Source: Campylobacter concisus
Lineage (GTDB): Bacteria > Campylobacterota > Campylobacteria > Campylobacterales > Campylobacteraceae
Reading direction: 5' to 3'
DNA length: 64,000 nt
Assembly (NCBI RefSeq): GCF_002092855.1
Contig: NZ_LVLC01000030.1
Span: forward strand, 212,853 to 276,852
A model generated the notes under the pieces. It had not been told where the DNA came from and did no database searches. It saw only the letters and a list, made by a program, of their open reading frames with translations. Within the stretch, counting starts at the first letter, position 1; each line of letters begins with the position of its first letter. A program made the position numbers and the translations under genes. Below, in pieces: positions 43,537 through 53,786 of the stretch.

Positions 43537-45217
43537 ATGACACTAATAATGCTTGCTGTTATGAAGAATTTAGGATATCAACCAAATGATATAAAGTCTA
43601 TATATACAGATCAAACAGGATATAATAAAGAAAAAATACAAGGTTTTACAAGCTTACAAACCGGATCTAGCTATATAAATTTCAAAAACATAACCAATAT
43701 GAAAGATCTAGTAAAGACCATAACCCATGAAAACCAAAGATCGATGGATATACAAGATCATAGGGATATAAATAAGAATAGAGACGATGATGCCAAATAC
43801 GCATCAAATTTCTCAAACTTTACAACTAGATATTTCTCTCACGCTCTATGGCTAAATGATAAAGGTTTTTCTAAGACACCTTTAACAACAGCTGTAACAA
43901 CAAGCATGATAAATAACAATAGAGAATTTGCAAAGCTAGATAAGAATTTGGGAGCGAATAGAATACTAACAAGCAATGAACATGATCTTGCAATGGAATT
44001 AGCATATAGATATAGTAAAGAAAATAACGTACCTTATGCTCAGGCAATAAACCTTTTTATGCTTGCAGCTAAAACGAATGTCGATAAATCTCAAAAAGAG
44101 GCCTTCGATCATACCGTATCTACCCTAGAAAGCGCCGATGAAGGCGAGGCGCCCGGGTATAGTATGGTGTTTGATAGGGATAAAATAGATGAGGCGTATA
44201 ATATATTGACAACCGCTGCCAAAGATAGAAATCTATACTTTACCGACTTTTATAAAGAGAGTATGATGAGTTATCCTTTATATACCGCAACTAAAGAGCA
44301 GTATGAGGATCAGCATTGGGACCCGGACCATACCATAGGACTAGGAGATGCAAGCGATATACTTGTACCGTTTGCTAAACCTGCCGTCGGCGCCGCAAAG
44401 CAACTATCGTCGGCTCTATACTCCGGCTCAAAGAATGCGATAAAAGCTCCATTTGTAGAGATGCGAGCAAGAATAAACGAAAAACTATTAGCCAATACTC
44501 CAAAAGGAGGAAAGTTGGGTAGCGACGGTATATTAAGACATAACGGCAAAGAGTATGTAGCTCATAGTATGGATATAACGGGAAATAAAGTGATATATCA
44601 ACAATTAGATAAAAATAATAAACCGGTAGAGGTTTATAAAATTACTAACGATAAAGGTTATTTAGTAGCAGTCGGCAAGCCAAAGATATCTGCTTCGCAA
44701 AGCAGTCCTAGTACTTTAATAAAAGATATAACAAAAGATATTAAATTTTATGATAGCTCAAAAACCCCGGGTATAGTAGCAGGCGCCACCATAGGCGGAG
44801 GTATAGATGTTGGATCGCAGTATAAAATAACGGCTATAGTTTTAAAAATATTGACTATACAGAAGTAGTAATAAATGCATTAGGCGGTGCATATGGTGGA
44901 GCTGCTAGCGGTTTATTCTCAGCAATAGTCAGAGGCGCTTTTGTTAACTCATCTACCGAGCTATACTCTCAGCTTAAAGATAGATCAAAAGATCTAGATG
45001 CAGAGAGAGTGGTTGGAAAAGGTTTTGCCGGTGGAACTTTTGGTGCATTCGGCAATATAGCATGAAATTTTGGTAAAAACATAAAAATAGGCAATGGGGA
45101 TTTAAAGACTGCGGCCGAAGTAGGAACAAATTTTATTACTACAGCCGGACAAGCTATTGCAGATAGCGTAGAAAGTAAAAAAGATAAAACAAAAAAGCAG
45201 ATAAGTAATGAAGAATA
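43537..45217 (+). pseudogene. C-terminal part of a haemagglutinin/CdiA-type polymorphic toxin, broken
   Basis: The main frame (43537-44868) has the pre-toxin pattern of FHA/CdiA-like proteins (GYNKEKIQGFTSLQTGSSYI, THENQRSMDIQDHRDINKNR, LTSNEHDLAMELAYRYSKEN). A frameshift near 44840 moves reading to a glycine-rich, membrane-like segment (EVVINALGGAYGGAASGLF). A TGA at about 45062 interrupts it, and the tail IGNGDLKTAAEVGTNF reads on to the stop at 45217. The 5' end, signal and repeat region are missing. It is probably a displaced toxin module rather than a working protein. Confidence 0.65.
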
Positions 45218-45492
45218 ATTGGATTGTATTTTTTGGGTCAATAGCATTTTTTATAGTAGGTGCTATTTGTATAATAATCCTAAAACTTCTTTTCGGAGAA
45301 TATTATGTTGATGCCGTAGTCGCATTAATCATGCTTACAAATGTATATTTTATGATAAAAAACGGCATAAAAAAGAGCGACTTTTCGAAAAAGAATTTGA
45401 AAGAAATGGACGTCACGATAGGCGGCGTCTCTTTGATACAGGCCATATTTGTATTTATAATGTGGATTGGTTACAACGCCACAAGAGGATAA
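45208..45492 (+). CDS. Small membrane protein, candidate immunity protein
   Basis: 94 aa with three hydrophobic segments (about 7-28, 35-50 and 72-90) and a charged middle (KNGIKKSDFSKKNLKEMD). It overlaps the toxin tail by 10 nt, the usual position of an immunity gene behind a polymorphic toxin. The toxin end has glycine-rich hydrophobic stretches, so a membrane-acting toxin with a membrane immunity protein would fit (inference). Not a recognised family. Confidence 0.5.
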   Translation: MKNNWIVFFGSIAFFIVGAICIIILKLLFGEYYVDAVVALIMLTNVYFMIKNGIKKSDFSKKNLKEMDVTIGGVSLIQAIFVFIMWIGYNATRG

Positions 45493-45631
45493 ACATAAAA
45501 AAGCAGGCAATTAGGATTTACGGACTGGGGCTGAAGCTGGGGCAAGTATATTTACTGGAATAGTACAGGCAGTTACAGATAATATGAATAGTAAAGATAA
45601 TAAAAACAACAAAGACGATAAAAAAGAATAA
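45490..45631 (+). pseudogene. Orphan toxin C-terminal tail
   Basis: After an in-frame stop, the frame reads DLRTGAEAGASIFTGIVQAV, then TDNMNSKDNKNNKDDKKE and a stop. This parallels the end of the toxin just upstream (DLKTAAEVGTNFITTAGQAI, then ADSVESKKDK). It has no start codon or upstream domain. It is a leftover cassette of the type seen behind CdiA/FHA toxin loci. Confidence 0.6.
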
Positions 45632-45686
45632 GAACCGATATAAAAGTTTTGTTTAAGAACATTAATTTTAAAATGAGCATCATCTA

Positions 45687-45703
45687 AATTTTTTAGATAT
45701 AAT
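45687..45703 (+). promoter_or_regulatory. Promoter of tssJKLA
   Basis: The segment AATTTTTTAGATATAAT ends in TATAAT at 45698-45703, about 40 nt before the tssJ ATG. The same TTTTTAGATATAA motif recurs before tssM at 54681-54693. Confidence 0.55.
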
Positions 45704-45743
45704 TACGCAAAAATAATATTATTAAAATCAGGTAAAGGAACTC

Positions 45744-46211
45744 ATGAAAAAAATATTTAAATTTCTATCTTTTTTAGTATTTATGCTATTTCTTACAGGA
45801 TGTGCAAAAGATCTTATTATAAGCAATATGCCAAATTCAAATTTAAACTATCATGGCGATAATGTTCCTATAACTATCATAGCTTATAAATTAAGAGATG
45901 TGGCTAAATTTAAAGAAGCTAGCATTATCGATCTAGCCGAGAGAAATGGTGAAATACTAGGTTATGACAAGATTGACTCTATAAAAACACAAATTCAGCC
46001 AAATACAAATAGATATGCTTTTACAAATGTATATCCTGACGAGGTTCCGTATGTCGGTATTTTGGTACTTTATGCTGATCAGAGCAAGACAAATATCAAG
46101 GCTTACAAAGCAACAAAAGAGATAAAAGAAAAAAATATAGTTTTTGAAATAACAAAAAATGGCGTAAATGTTTTAGACGCTAGTAGCTCTAAAATACAAG
46201 CAAGCAAATAA
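45744..46211 (+). CDS. tssJ: T6SS outer-membrane lipoprotein TssJ
   Basis: 155 aa. Signal peptide with lipobox LTGC (FLVFMLFLTGCAKD), then a small beta-sandwich pattern. TssJ anchors the TssM-TssL membrane complex to the outer membrane. It is the first gene of the T6SS cluster, with AAAGGAA before the ATG and tssK 1 nt after its stop. Confidence 0.85.
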   Translation: MKKIFKFLSFLVFMLFLTGCAKDLIISNMPNSNLNYHGDNVPITIIAYKLRDVAKFKEASIIDLAERNGEILGYDKIDSIKTQIQPNTNRYAFTNVYPDEVPYVGILVLYADQSKTNIKAYKATKEIKEKNIVFEITKNGVNVLDASSSKIQASK

Positions 46212-46212
46212 A

Positions 46213-47607
46213 ATGTCTGAAAAGCTAAAAGTCGTTTGGTATAATGGAATGAACGTTGATAAGGTTCATTTCGAGCAGCAAGAAAGATATTTTGAGAGAA
46301 ATTTAAACCTAAAAACCATCTCTTCTTTTTCAAATTTATACGGTGTTTTAGATTTAGAAATTTCAAGCGATCTTTTGCTTCAAGGCAAAATAGGGCTAAC
46401 TAAAATTTCTTGTATCTCTCAAGATGGCACGATTTTTAACGCGCCAGATCAAGATGAATTACCAGAACCGCTTGAGATAAGCCCAAGTGAACTAAACTCA
46501 GCCATTATAGTGTTAAAACTACCTATTAGCTCAGGTTTGGTCGATATTAGCTTGCAAAATAATTTACCAAATTTAAAATTTACAGCCAAGCAAGCACTTA
46601 TTAGCTCAAGAGTGCATGATGAAGCTAGCAATGATATATTAAACGAGCTAGACGATAAAGATGATTTTGAACTATCTTCGGCCTTTACACAAGATAAAGA
46701 AAATCTAATCCTAGCAAGCCAAAGATCGTCTCTTGGGGTATTTGGCTCAAAGATGCCTTACGAGCTTAGCATACCAATTTGTAAAATAAAAAATATAGAT
46801 CTAAATAAACAAATAACACTTGACGAAAAATTTATTCCAACTTGTATTGACATCAGTAAAAACACTTTCATAACAAATTTTATAGAGGAGCTTAGCTTTG
46901 CTACAAAGCAACATCAAGAGAGTTATTTTGGGTTGCTAGGAGGTGTTGATCAAGCTAAAAATAGACTTGATTTTTCAACATATTTAACACTAAATATGCT
47001 AAAAAAATGGCATTTAATATTCTCTTATTTACTAAAGAAAGATAAATTTCACCCAGAGTATTTGTATGAAAAATTAGTTGATTTTCAGTCTGATCTGTTG
47101 GCACTTAGTCACGATAATAGTTTTAGCGAATTTATCGCCTACGATCACAATAATCTAACTCAAACTTTTGTACCTTTGATAAATAATCTAAGACTTTTAT
47201 TCTCACATATCTTATCTCCAAAATATATAATGGCGCAAATTGTTAAAAATAATCACGGCTTTTATGACTGTATTTTTGATAATCCAAGCATTATTGAAAA
47301 CTCAGAAATTTATTTTGCTATTCACAGTGATACGAAAAATGAGTATCTTCTTAAAAATTTTAAAGAGCAGTGCAAGATCCATACTCAATCAAATATAAAA
47401 GGAATAGTATCTTCACAGCTAAGAGGTATAAACGTAGAGCAAATTTCTGTTGTTCCTAGTACTTTACCGAAGTTAAACGATTATATCTACTATAAGATAG
47501 ACAAAAAAGATGAAATTTTTAAAAGCTTTGCAAATCAAAATGTGATTAGCGTTTATATAACGGCAAATTTACCGAATGCTGACATTAAAATGTGGGCTTT
47601 ATTATAA
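46213..47607 (+). CDS. tssK: T6SS baseplate protein TssK
   Basis: 464 aa. The N-terminal KVVWYNGMNVDKVHFEQQERY is the TssK opening (WxxGMxxxxxHFQQ type). The middle shoulder and C-terminal head (FAIHSDTKNEYLLKNFKEQ) follow. TssK trimers connect the baseplate to the TssM/TssL membrane complex. Normal length and operon position. Confidence 0.9.
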   Translation: MSEKLKVVWYNGMNVDKVHFEQQERYFERNLNLKTISSFSNLYGVLDLEISSDLLLQGKIGLTKISCISQDGTIFNAPDQDELPEPLEISPSELNSAIIVLKLPISSGLVDISLQNNLPNLKFTAKQALISSRVHDEASNDILNELDDKDDFELSSAFTQDKENLILASQRSSLGVFGSKMPYELSIPICKIKNIDLNKQITLDEKFIPTCIDISKNTFITNFIEELSFATKQHQESYFGLLGGVDQAKNRLDFSTYLTLNMLKKWHLIFSYLLKKDKFHPEYLYEKLVDFQSDLLALSHDNSFSEFIAYDHNNLTQTFVPLINNLRLLFSHILSPKYIMAQIVKNNHGFYDCIFDNPSIIENSEIYFAIHSDTKNEYLLKNFKEQCKIHTQSNIKGIVSSQLRGINVEQISVVPSTLPKLNDYIYYKIDKKDEIFKSFANQNVISVYITANLPNADIKMWALL

Positions 47608-47615
47608 GGATAAAA

Positions 47616-48380
47616 ATGAACGAGAATCAAAATGAAACCTCAGTTTTAAGTCAAACAAATCTTTTAGGCCTTGGCACAAATCTTGCACTAGATCATGTGT
47701 TACCATTGCTTCTTTTGGCAAATAGGGTTTCAAAATTACAAAATTTTTCACAAAGTGAAATGGCAAATTTACGTGAAAAATTGATAAACGATATCTTAAG
47801 CACTACTTCAAAGATATCAAATCTAGGCATTTACGAGGAAGACGATATTATTAGACTTAGATATTGCCTTTGTGTTTTTATAGATGAGAGCTTGCTAAAA
47901 AATGAAATTTTTATGAACAGCTTTTGGGCTAATAATACCCTGACAACAAGATTTTTTAATGAAAATCTAGGTGGAAATAAATTCTTTGGCATTATGGATA
48001 AGTGGTTTGAAAATGTTGGCAAAAATAAAGATTTCTTAGAATTTATATATGCTTGTTTGGTGCTTGGTTATAAAGGAAAATATGAAACCCAAGAAGATTG
48101 CAATGAAAAAATCTCTTATCTTTGCGAAAATATAGCTGCGGCTGTTTCTCCGCTCATAAAAGCTGATGAAAATGTATTTGAAAAGAGTTACTTAAAACAG
48201 ACAAAGAAAAGTTTTCTTGAGGTATTTTCGCTAAAACGTTTAAAATTTTATTTCATTTTGCTAGCTATTGCCATGATTGCAGCTGCATTTTTATATAGTA
48301 CATATTCTATGGATCAAAACAATATCAGAAACGATAGCATCCTAAATAATAAGATAGAGAATTTTATGGATAATAAGTAA
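47616..48380 (+). CDS. tssL: T6SS inner-membrane protein TssL (DotU/IcmH family)
   Basis: 254 aa from ATG 47616, which has AAGGATAAAA before it; an upstream ATG at 47592 overlaps tssK and is less likely. The cytoplasmic DotU domain (LLLLANRVSKL, RYCLCVFIDESLL, FFGIMDKWFE, LGYKGKYE) is followed by one C-terminal membrane segment (YFILLAIAMIAAAFLYS). No peptidoglycan-binding domain. Confidence 0.9.
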   Translation: MNENQNETSVLSQTNLLGLGTNLALDHVLPLLLLANRVSKLQNFSQSEMANLREKLINDILSTTSKISNLGIYEEDDIIRLRYCLCVFIDESLLKNEIFMNSFWANNTLTTRFFNENLGGNKFFGIMDKWFENVGKNKDFLEFIYACLVLGYKGKYETQEDCNEKISYLCENIAAAVSPLIKADENVFEKSYLKQTKKSFLEVFSLKRLKFYFILLAIAMIAAAFLYSTYSMDQNNIRNDSILNNKIENFMDNK

Positions 48381-49655
48381 GTGCAAGATAATTTTTGTAA
48401 TAAATTTAATGAAGATTTTTTAGAGAATGAGCTTTATATTAGTTTAACTGATGAAATGTCAAAGTATAAAACTTTGATGCATGATAGTATAAAGTGGGAT
48501 TATGTATTTAGCTCATCTTTAAAAGCCTTAAGCGAGTTTAGTCTTGATGCCAAGCTTTTAAATTTTTTAGCGATTTCTGCTATAAATTTAAACGACAAAG
48601 AGGCTTTTAGAACACTTATAAAAGCTTTTGCCTTTTTTTTATCTATTTTGAAAAAAGAGCCAAATTTACTTGCAAAAAATGAAAAACAACTACCTGCTAA
48701 AAAAAAGATAATAGCTCAAACAATAGAGCTTTTTACGCAAGCTAATGATAAAGCTTTGGATCAAGCTGACGCAAAAGCGTTTAATGATCTTGTACCTGAG
48801 CTTTCGCAAGAGCTTAGTACACATTTTGATACGCTTCATATAGAAGAAAAAAAAGAAGAAATTTTAAAAGCTAAAGAGCCAAAAGTCATTACTAAAACTG
48901 AGCCAACTTACCATCAAAGCATTTCATTTAGTGGTAATGATATTAGTACATTTAATGATAGAGAATTTAGAGAATATTTTATAAATTTATCACTAATGCT
49001 TTTAAGGAGTGATATTAAAAATTTTAACGCTTATGCTTTAATTTTTGAAGCAATGTGGGGTAGAATAAAGGCGCTTCCATCAAGTAGCGATCAAATAACT
49101 CAGATACGTTATCCTGATGAAAATCTAATTATGCTTTTTAAAAAAAGTAACGAACTAAATCTTGATAATTTAGAAAAATTTATAAGAAATTTAGCACTTA
49201 ACCCATTTTGGATAGAAGGCATTAATATATTTTGCGAGTTTTTAAATAGTGCTGGGCTTGTAAAGCAAAGCGATCTTATTTGTGATATGGTTTTAAATTT
49301 TATTGATAAATTTCCAGATATAAAAAAGCTCAAATTTCAAAGCGGAGAAGCTTTTTTTAGTGAAGATATAAATAAATTTTTTATTAAAAGTAACTCTTTG
49401 GAATTTACTTCCAGCAGTGATAGTAAAAAAGATATGAGTTTTGAAGATCTAATAAAAGAACTAGACAAAAGCAAGCATGCTTCAAGCGCTCAAAGTGAGC
49501 TTAATTTTATGCTTGAATTATCAAAAATTTTTACCGCACAAGGTATGAATAATAATGCAAAAGCTACCTATGCACAAATAGTTAATTTTATAGAAAATAC
49601 CGAGCTTAAAGATTATTTGTCAGACGTATATATAAAGGCAAAAACATTTGTGTGA
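48381..49655 (+). CDS. tssA: T6SS protein TssA
   Basis: 424 aa, GTG start immediately after the tssL stop. An ImpA-like N-terminal domain (DYVFSSSLKALSEFSLDAKLL) and a linker are followed by a VasJ-like C-terminal part (NPFWIEGINIFCEFL). TssA primes and caps sheath/tail-tube assembly. Divergent but consistent in position and size with TssA of Campylobacter T6SS loci. Confidence 0.75.
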   Translation: MQDNFCNKFNEDFLENELYISLTDEMSKYKTLMHDSIKWDYVFSSSLKALSEFSLDAKLLNFLAISAINLNDKEAFRTLIKAFAFFLSILKKEPNLLAKNEKQLPAKKKIIAQTIELFTQANDKALDQADAKAFNDLVPELSQELSTHFDTLHIEEKKEEILKAKEPKVITKTEPTYHQSISFSGNDISTFNDREFREYFINLSLMLLRSDIKNFNAYALIFEAMWGRIKALPSSSDQITQIRYPDENLIMLFKKSNELNLDNLEKFIRNLALNPFWIEGINIFCEFLNSAGLVKQSDLICDMVLNFIDKFPDIKKLKFQSGEAFFSEDINKFFIKSNSLEFTSSSDSKKDMSFEDLIKELDKSKHASSAQSELNFMLELSKIFTAQGMNNNAKATYAQIVNFIENTELKDYLSDVYIKAKTFV

Positions 49656-49695
49656 TAAAATATGTTTTTTTAAATCACCTTTAATTTTATTTAAA

Positions 49696-49701
49696 TATAA
49701 T
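49696..49701 (+). promoter_or_regulatory. -10 box upstream of tssB
   Basis: TATAAT 33 nt before the tssB ATG, in the only sizeable gap (79 bp) between tssA and tssB. AAAGGATG is the ribosome site. Confidence 0.5.
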
Positions 49702-49734
49702 TCTTAAATCATTTACGAAAAAAAGGATGTTACT

Positions 49735-50220
49735 ATGGCAGATAATCTAATCCCACCAAAAGAACGCATAAATATAGTTTATAAAACTAAGACAAATGAC
49801 CAAGAGGCTGATGTAGAGCTTCCATTAAAACTTATGGTAGTTGCAAATTTAACTGGTGAAAACCAAACTCCACTTGAAGATCGTGAAGTGATTTCTATCA
49901 ATAAAATAAATTTTGATCAGGTTATGAAAAGCTTAGATATTCATACAAATTTCTCTGTAAAAAATAAGCTAAATTCTAATAATGAAGATTTAAATATTGA
50001 TCTTGATTTTGAGAGCATCCATGATTTTAATCCAGACAATATTATAAATCAAATTCCTGAGCTAAAAAAACTCTTACAGCTTAGAAAAGCTTTAGTTGCA
50101 CTAAAAGGTCCTATGGGCAATATGCCTGATTTTAGAAAAGCGGTTTTAGAAGCTATAAAAGATGAAGATAGTAGAAAACGACTTCTTTTAGAGATTAAAG
50201 ACGAACAAGATAAGGAATAA
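49735..50220 (+). CDS. tssB: T6SS sheath small subunit TssB
   Basis: 161 aa. The VipA-type pattern is clear: KERINIVYKT at the start, LKLMVVANLTG, INFDQVMKSLDI, and RKALVALKGPMGNMPDFRKA at the end. It forms the contractile sheath with TssC, whose gene starts 2 nt downstream. Confidence 0.95.
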   Translation: MADNLIPPKERINIVYKTKTNDQEADVELPLKLMVVANLTGENQTPLEDREVISINKINFDQVMKSLDIHTNFSVKNKLNSNNEDLNIDLDFESIHDFNPDNIINQIPELKKLLQLRKALVALKGPMGNMPDFRKAVLEAIKDEDSRKRLLLEIKDEQDKE

Positions 50221-50222
50221 AA

Positions 50223-51671
50223 ATGTCTGAAACTAAAGTTAAAACTCCTATCATTGAAAGCATAATGCAAAGGAGTAAATATTCAAAAGATGACGAGAGT
50301 TATAGTGTTGTAAAGCAAGGAGTTGCTGAGTTTATTTCAAATATAATAACAACAAATAATGCTGAAGATAAAATAAATAAGCTCGCACTTGATGAGATGA
50401 TAGCCCACATTGATACCCTTTTATCTGCTCAAATGGATGAAATTTTACACAATAAATCTTTTCAAGAGCTAGAATCAACTTGGCGTGGAATTAGATTTTT
50501 GGTTGAGAGAACAAATTTTAATGAAAATGTAAAAATTGATCTTTTAGACGCCACAAAAGAAGAAATTTTAGATGATTTTGAAAATAATCTAGATATAACT
50601 CAAAGTACACTTTATAAACAAATTTATTCAGCTGAATATGGACAATTTGGTGGTGAGCCAGTTGGTGCGATAGTGGCTGATTATGAGCTAGATAAATCAA
50701 ATCAAGATATGACTTTTTTAAATAAAATGTCATCAATTGCTGCAATGAGCCATTCGCCGCTTCTTACATCTCTTTCTGCTAAATTTTTCGGACTTGATAA
50801 TTTTGGTGAGCTTGAAAATATAAAAGATCTAAAAAGCATGCTAGAAGGCCCACAATATACAAGGTGGAGAACTTTTAGAGAAAATGAAGATGCAAAATAC
50901 ACAGGATGTATGGTAAATAGATTTCTTACAAGATCTCCTTATGTGCCAGAAGATAACCCTATAAAGAGCTTTAATTATAGAGAAACTGTAAATAATCACG
51001 ATGATATGCTTTGGGGCAATGGAGCTTATGCGTTTGCTACAAGGCTTACAGATAGTTTTGCTGATTATAGATGGTGCGGCAATATCATTGGACCAAAAGG
51101 TGGCGGTGCTGTAAAGGATCTTCCAACTTATACTTACGAAAATTATGGAAGCGTTCAAACAAAAATTCCAACCGAAGTTTTGATCACAGATAGAAGAGAA
51201 TTTGAACTTTCAGAAAATGGATTTATCGCTCTTACTTTAAGAAGAGATAGCAATAACGCTGCATTTTTCTCTGCTAACTCTGCACTAAAGCCTAAAATTT
51301 TCCCAAATACTCCAGAAGGTAAAGCTGCTGAGACAAATTTCAGGCTCGGAACTCAACTACCTTATGTGTTCTTGATCTCTCGTTTGGCTCATTATCTAAA
51401 AGTACTTCAAAGAGAAGAGATAGGTACATGGAAAGAGCGTAGTGATGTTGAGCGCGGCTTAAATGAATGGCTAAGGCAATACATCTCAGATCAGGAAAAT
51501 CCACCAGCAGATGTTAGAAGTAGAAGACCATTTAGAAGCGCAAAAGTAATCGTCAGTGATATAGCTGGCGAGCCTGGATGGTACAAAATAGAGCTTTTGG
51601 CTAGACCTCACTTTAAATTTATGGGAGCAAATTTCGAGCTTTCTTTGGTCGGAAAACTAGACAAAGAGTAA
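50223..51671 (+). CDS. tssC: T6SS sheath large subunit TssC
   Basis: 482 aa VipB-type sheath protein. Conserved parts include ESTWRGIRFLVERTNFNENV, GEPVGAIVADYELDKS, WGNGAYAFATRLTDSFADYR and the C-terminal PGWYKIELLARPHFKFMG. Normal length. Contraction of the TssBC sheath drives the Hcp tube and VgrG spike outward. Confidence 0.96.
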   Translation: MSETKVKTPIIESIMQRSKYSKDDESYSVVKQGVAEFISNIITTNNAEDKINKLALDEMIAHIDTLLSAQMDEILHNKSFQELESTWRGIRFLVERTNFNENVKIDLLDATKEEILDDFENNLDITQSTLYKQIYSAEYGQFGGEPVGAIVADYELDKSNQDMTFLNKMSSIAAMSHSPLLTSLSAKFFGLDNFGELENIKDLKSMLEGPQYTRWRTFRENEDAKYTGCMVNRFLTRSPYVPEDNPIKSFNYRETVNNHDDMLWGNGAYAFATRLTDSFADYRWCGNIIGPKGGGAVKDLPTYTYENYGSVQTKIPTEVLITDRREFELSENGFIALTLRRDSNNAAFFSANSALKPKIFPNTPEGKAAETNFRLGTQLPYVFLISRLAHYLKVLQREEIGTWKERSDVERGLNEWLRQYISDQENPPADVRSRRPFRSAKVIVSDIAGEPGWYKIELLARPHFKFMGANFELSLVGKLDKE

Positions 51672-51678
51672 GCTTACT

Positions 51679-52068
51679 ATGTCGCTGATAGATAAAATTT
51701 TATATGAATTTAGTGATGAATCAAAGCTACGTCCATATTTTAAAGATCTAGACAGCGACATAAAAGACCACATTGATACCATTTTAAACTCTAGACTTGG
51801 TAACTACGGCCGATTAAATGATAGTATTATTGATCTTTGGTCGATGGGCGTTGAAATAAATGAGCTTGGCCATAAACTTGGCATGGCAATATATGAACTA
51901 ATCAGCTCAAATGAGAATAGAATAGAAGTAACATCTATCGGATACGATGACTCACTAAAGCCTTGGCGTATCATCTTTAATATAAACTACAAGCATAAAA
52001 ACGATAATTTCAAAGAGTATTTGCTAAAAGTTATTTTTAAAAACAATAGATATTGTGAGATTTTATAA
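51679..52068 (+). CDS. tssE: T6SS baseplate protein TssE
   Basis: 129 aa, gp25/lysozyme-like baseplate component (DHIDTILNSRLGNYGRLNDS, EVTSIGYDDSLKPWRIIFNI). Its stop overlaps the tssF start by one base (TAATG). It initiates sheath assembly at the baseplate. Confidence 0.9.
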   Translation: MSLIDKILYEFSDESKLRPYFKDLDSDIKDHIDTILNSRLGNYGRLNDSIIDLWSMGVEINELGHKLGMAIYELISSNENRIEVTSIGYDDSLKPWRIIFNINYKHKNDNFKEYLLKVIFKNNRYCEIL

Positions 52069-53786
52069 TGGATTATAATGAAAATAATCTAGCTTATTTT
52101 CAAAAAGAAATGGCATATCTTGATGAAACAAGAGCCCTTTTTATTAAAAATTTTCCAAAAGTAGCACCCTTTTTAGATACTAAAAGCAAAGATCCTGATG
52201 TTGAGAGCATAATAGAAAATATGGCTATTTTAACATCGAGGATCAGGCAAGAACTAGATGAAAATATCCCGCTAATCGCTGAGTCTTTAGTAAATATATT
52301 AATGCCAAGCTATACAAATCCTTTTCCATCAGTTTGTATGCAAGAATTTGCCTTAAGAGATGATTTCTCTGGGACAAAAGAATTTATACCAAAAGGAAGT
52401 ATAGTTGAGTCAAAGCAGATCAACGGCATAACGTGTAAATTTCAAACAATCTTTGATATAAATTTGCTTCCATTAAAGATAACAAAAGCTTTTATGTCAA
52501 ACAATAAGAGTGATTATCTTCTAAATTTAAATATAAGCGTTACAAAGGATGAGCTTAGCACTAAAGAACTTGATATAGACTTTTTAAATTTATATCTTGG
52601 AGATAATGTTTACTTCTCTTCTACGCTCTTAATGTGGCTAAAAAATTACTTAAAATTTATTACAATAAGTTTTGAAGATAGCGATCAAGAGATAAAGTTA
52701 AGCCCTGATAAACTGAGTTTAGATGAGTTTGATGAGCGTTTGATAAAGAGTGATGAGTTTGGATTTGAAGCATTTGAGCTTTTAAAAGAGCTATCATTTT
52801 TTCCTTCAAAGTTAAATTTTGTGCGATTAAACGGCCTTAGCTTTCTTAAAAATTTTTCTACAAAAAGCTTTAATATTAAATTCATATTTTCAAAAGATAT
52901 GCCAAGTGGATATGTGCCAAGGCTAGAGTATTTTTCTCTTTTTGCTACGCCTGCAATAAATTTATTTGTAATGAGTGCCGAGCCTATTTTGAATAACAAT
53001 AGACGAAGCGAATATAGAATTTTTCTAGATCGCTCAAATATCGATGCTTATGAAATCGTTTCAATCAATAAAGTGGTCGCCCATAGCAGTAATAATGAAA
53101 AAAGGATGTTAAAAAACTATAAAAGTTTTGAGAGATTCGAATTTTTAAATGATGAGCGAGCAAAAGATTATTATTTTGTCAGCAATAAAACAGATATAAA
53201 ACTAAACTCTTATAAAGAAATTTCCTTTTTTAAAAGTGACTCTAAAGATCAAACCATTAGCATAGATGCACTTTGTTGCAATGGTGATTTGCCTCGTAAA
53301 CTAAAACTTGGTGAGATAGATAGAGTGTTATCCCATCAAGGCGTAACAACTAAAAATTTAACCATTCCAACTAGTGTAAAGCGAGTAAAAATAGATGGAA
53401 ATCTTCTTTGGAAACTAGTTAGCATATTATCTTTTAGCTATCAAAGTATACTAGAGAAGAGCTCTTTTTTAGCACTTCTTAATACCTTTAGCGCGTCAGA
53501 TGATGAGTTTTTTAAAAAATTTGCTAACTCGCTTTATGATATAAAAACAAAGCAAATTTATAGAGTTGATCAAGGCTTTGCAAAAAGAGGGTTGCTCTGC
53601 ATATTCTATATAGATGAAAGTGAATTTGAGAGTATTGGAAATGTCTATGCTTTAGGTATAAATTTGGCTAAATTTTTATCAAAATTTGCTTCAATTAATT
53701 CATTTTGCGAGTTTAAAATAAAGTGTATAAAGAGTAAAATTTTGCTTAATTATGACTTTTTAGGTGGTACAAAAAAATTAATATGA
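52068..53786 (+). CDS. tssF: T6SS baseplate protein TssF
   Basis: 572 aa. The N-terminal FQKEMAYLDETRALFIKNFP and PLIAESLVNILMPSYTNPFP are TssF signatures, as is LFATPAINLF in the middle. It forms the wedge of the baseplate with TssG and TssK. It overlaps tssG by 4 nt. Confidence 0.93.
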   Translation: MDYNENNLAYFQKEMAYLDETRALFIKNFPKVAPFLDTKSKDPDVESIIENMAILTSRIRQELDENIPLIAESLVNILMPSYTNPFPSVCMQEFALRDDFSGTKEFIPKGSIVESKQINGITCKFQTIFDINLLPLKITKAFMSNNKSDYLLNLNISVTKDELSTKELDIDFLNLYLGDNVYFSSTLLMWLKNYLKFITISFEDSDQEIKLSPDKLSLDEFDERLIKSDEFGFEAFELLKELSFFPSKLNFVRLNGLSFLKNFSTKSFNIKFIFSKDMPSGYVPRLEYFSLFATPAINLFVMSAEPILNNNRRSEYRIFLDRSNIDAYEIVSINKVVAHSSNNEKRMLKNYKSFERFEFLNDERAKDYYFVSNKTDIKLNSYKEISFFKSDSKDQTISIDALCCNGDLPRKLKLGEIDRVLSHQGVTTKNLTIPTSVKRVKIDGNLLWKLVSILSFSYQSILEKSSFLALLNTFSASDDEFFKKFANSLYDIKTKQIYRVDQGFAKRGLLCIFYIDESEFESIGNVYALGINLAKFLSKFASINSFCEFKIKCIKSKILLNYDFLGGTKKLI

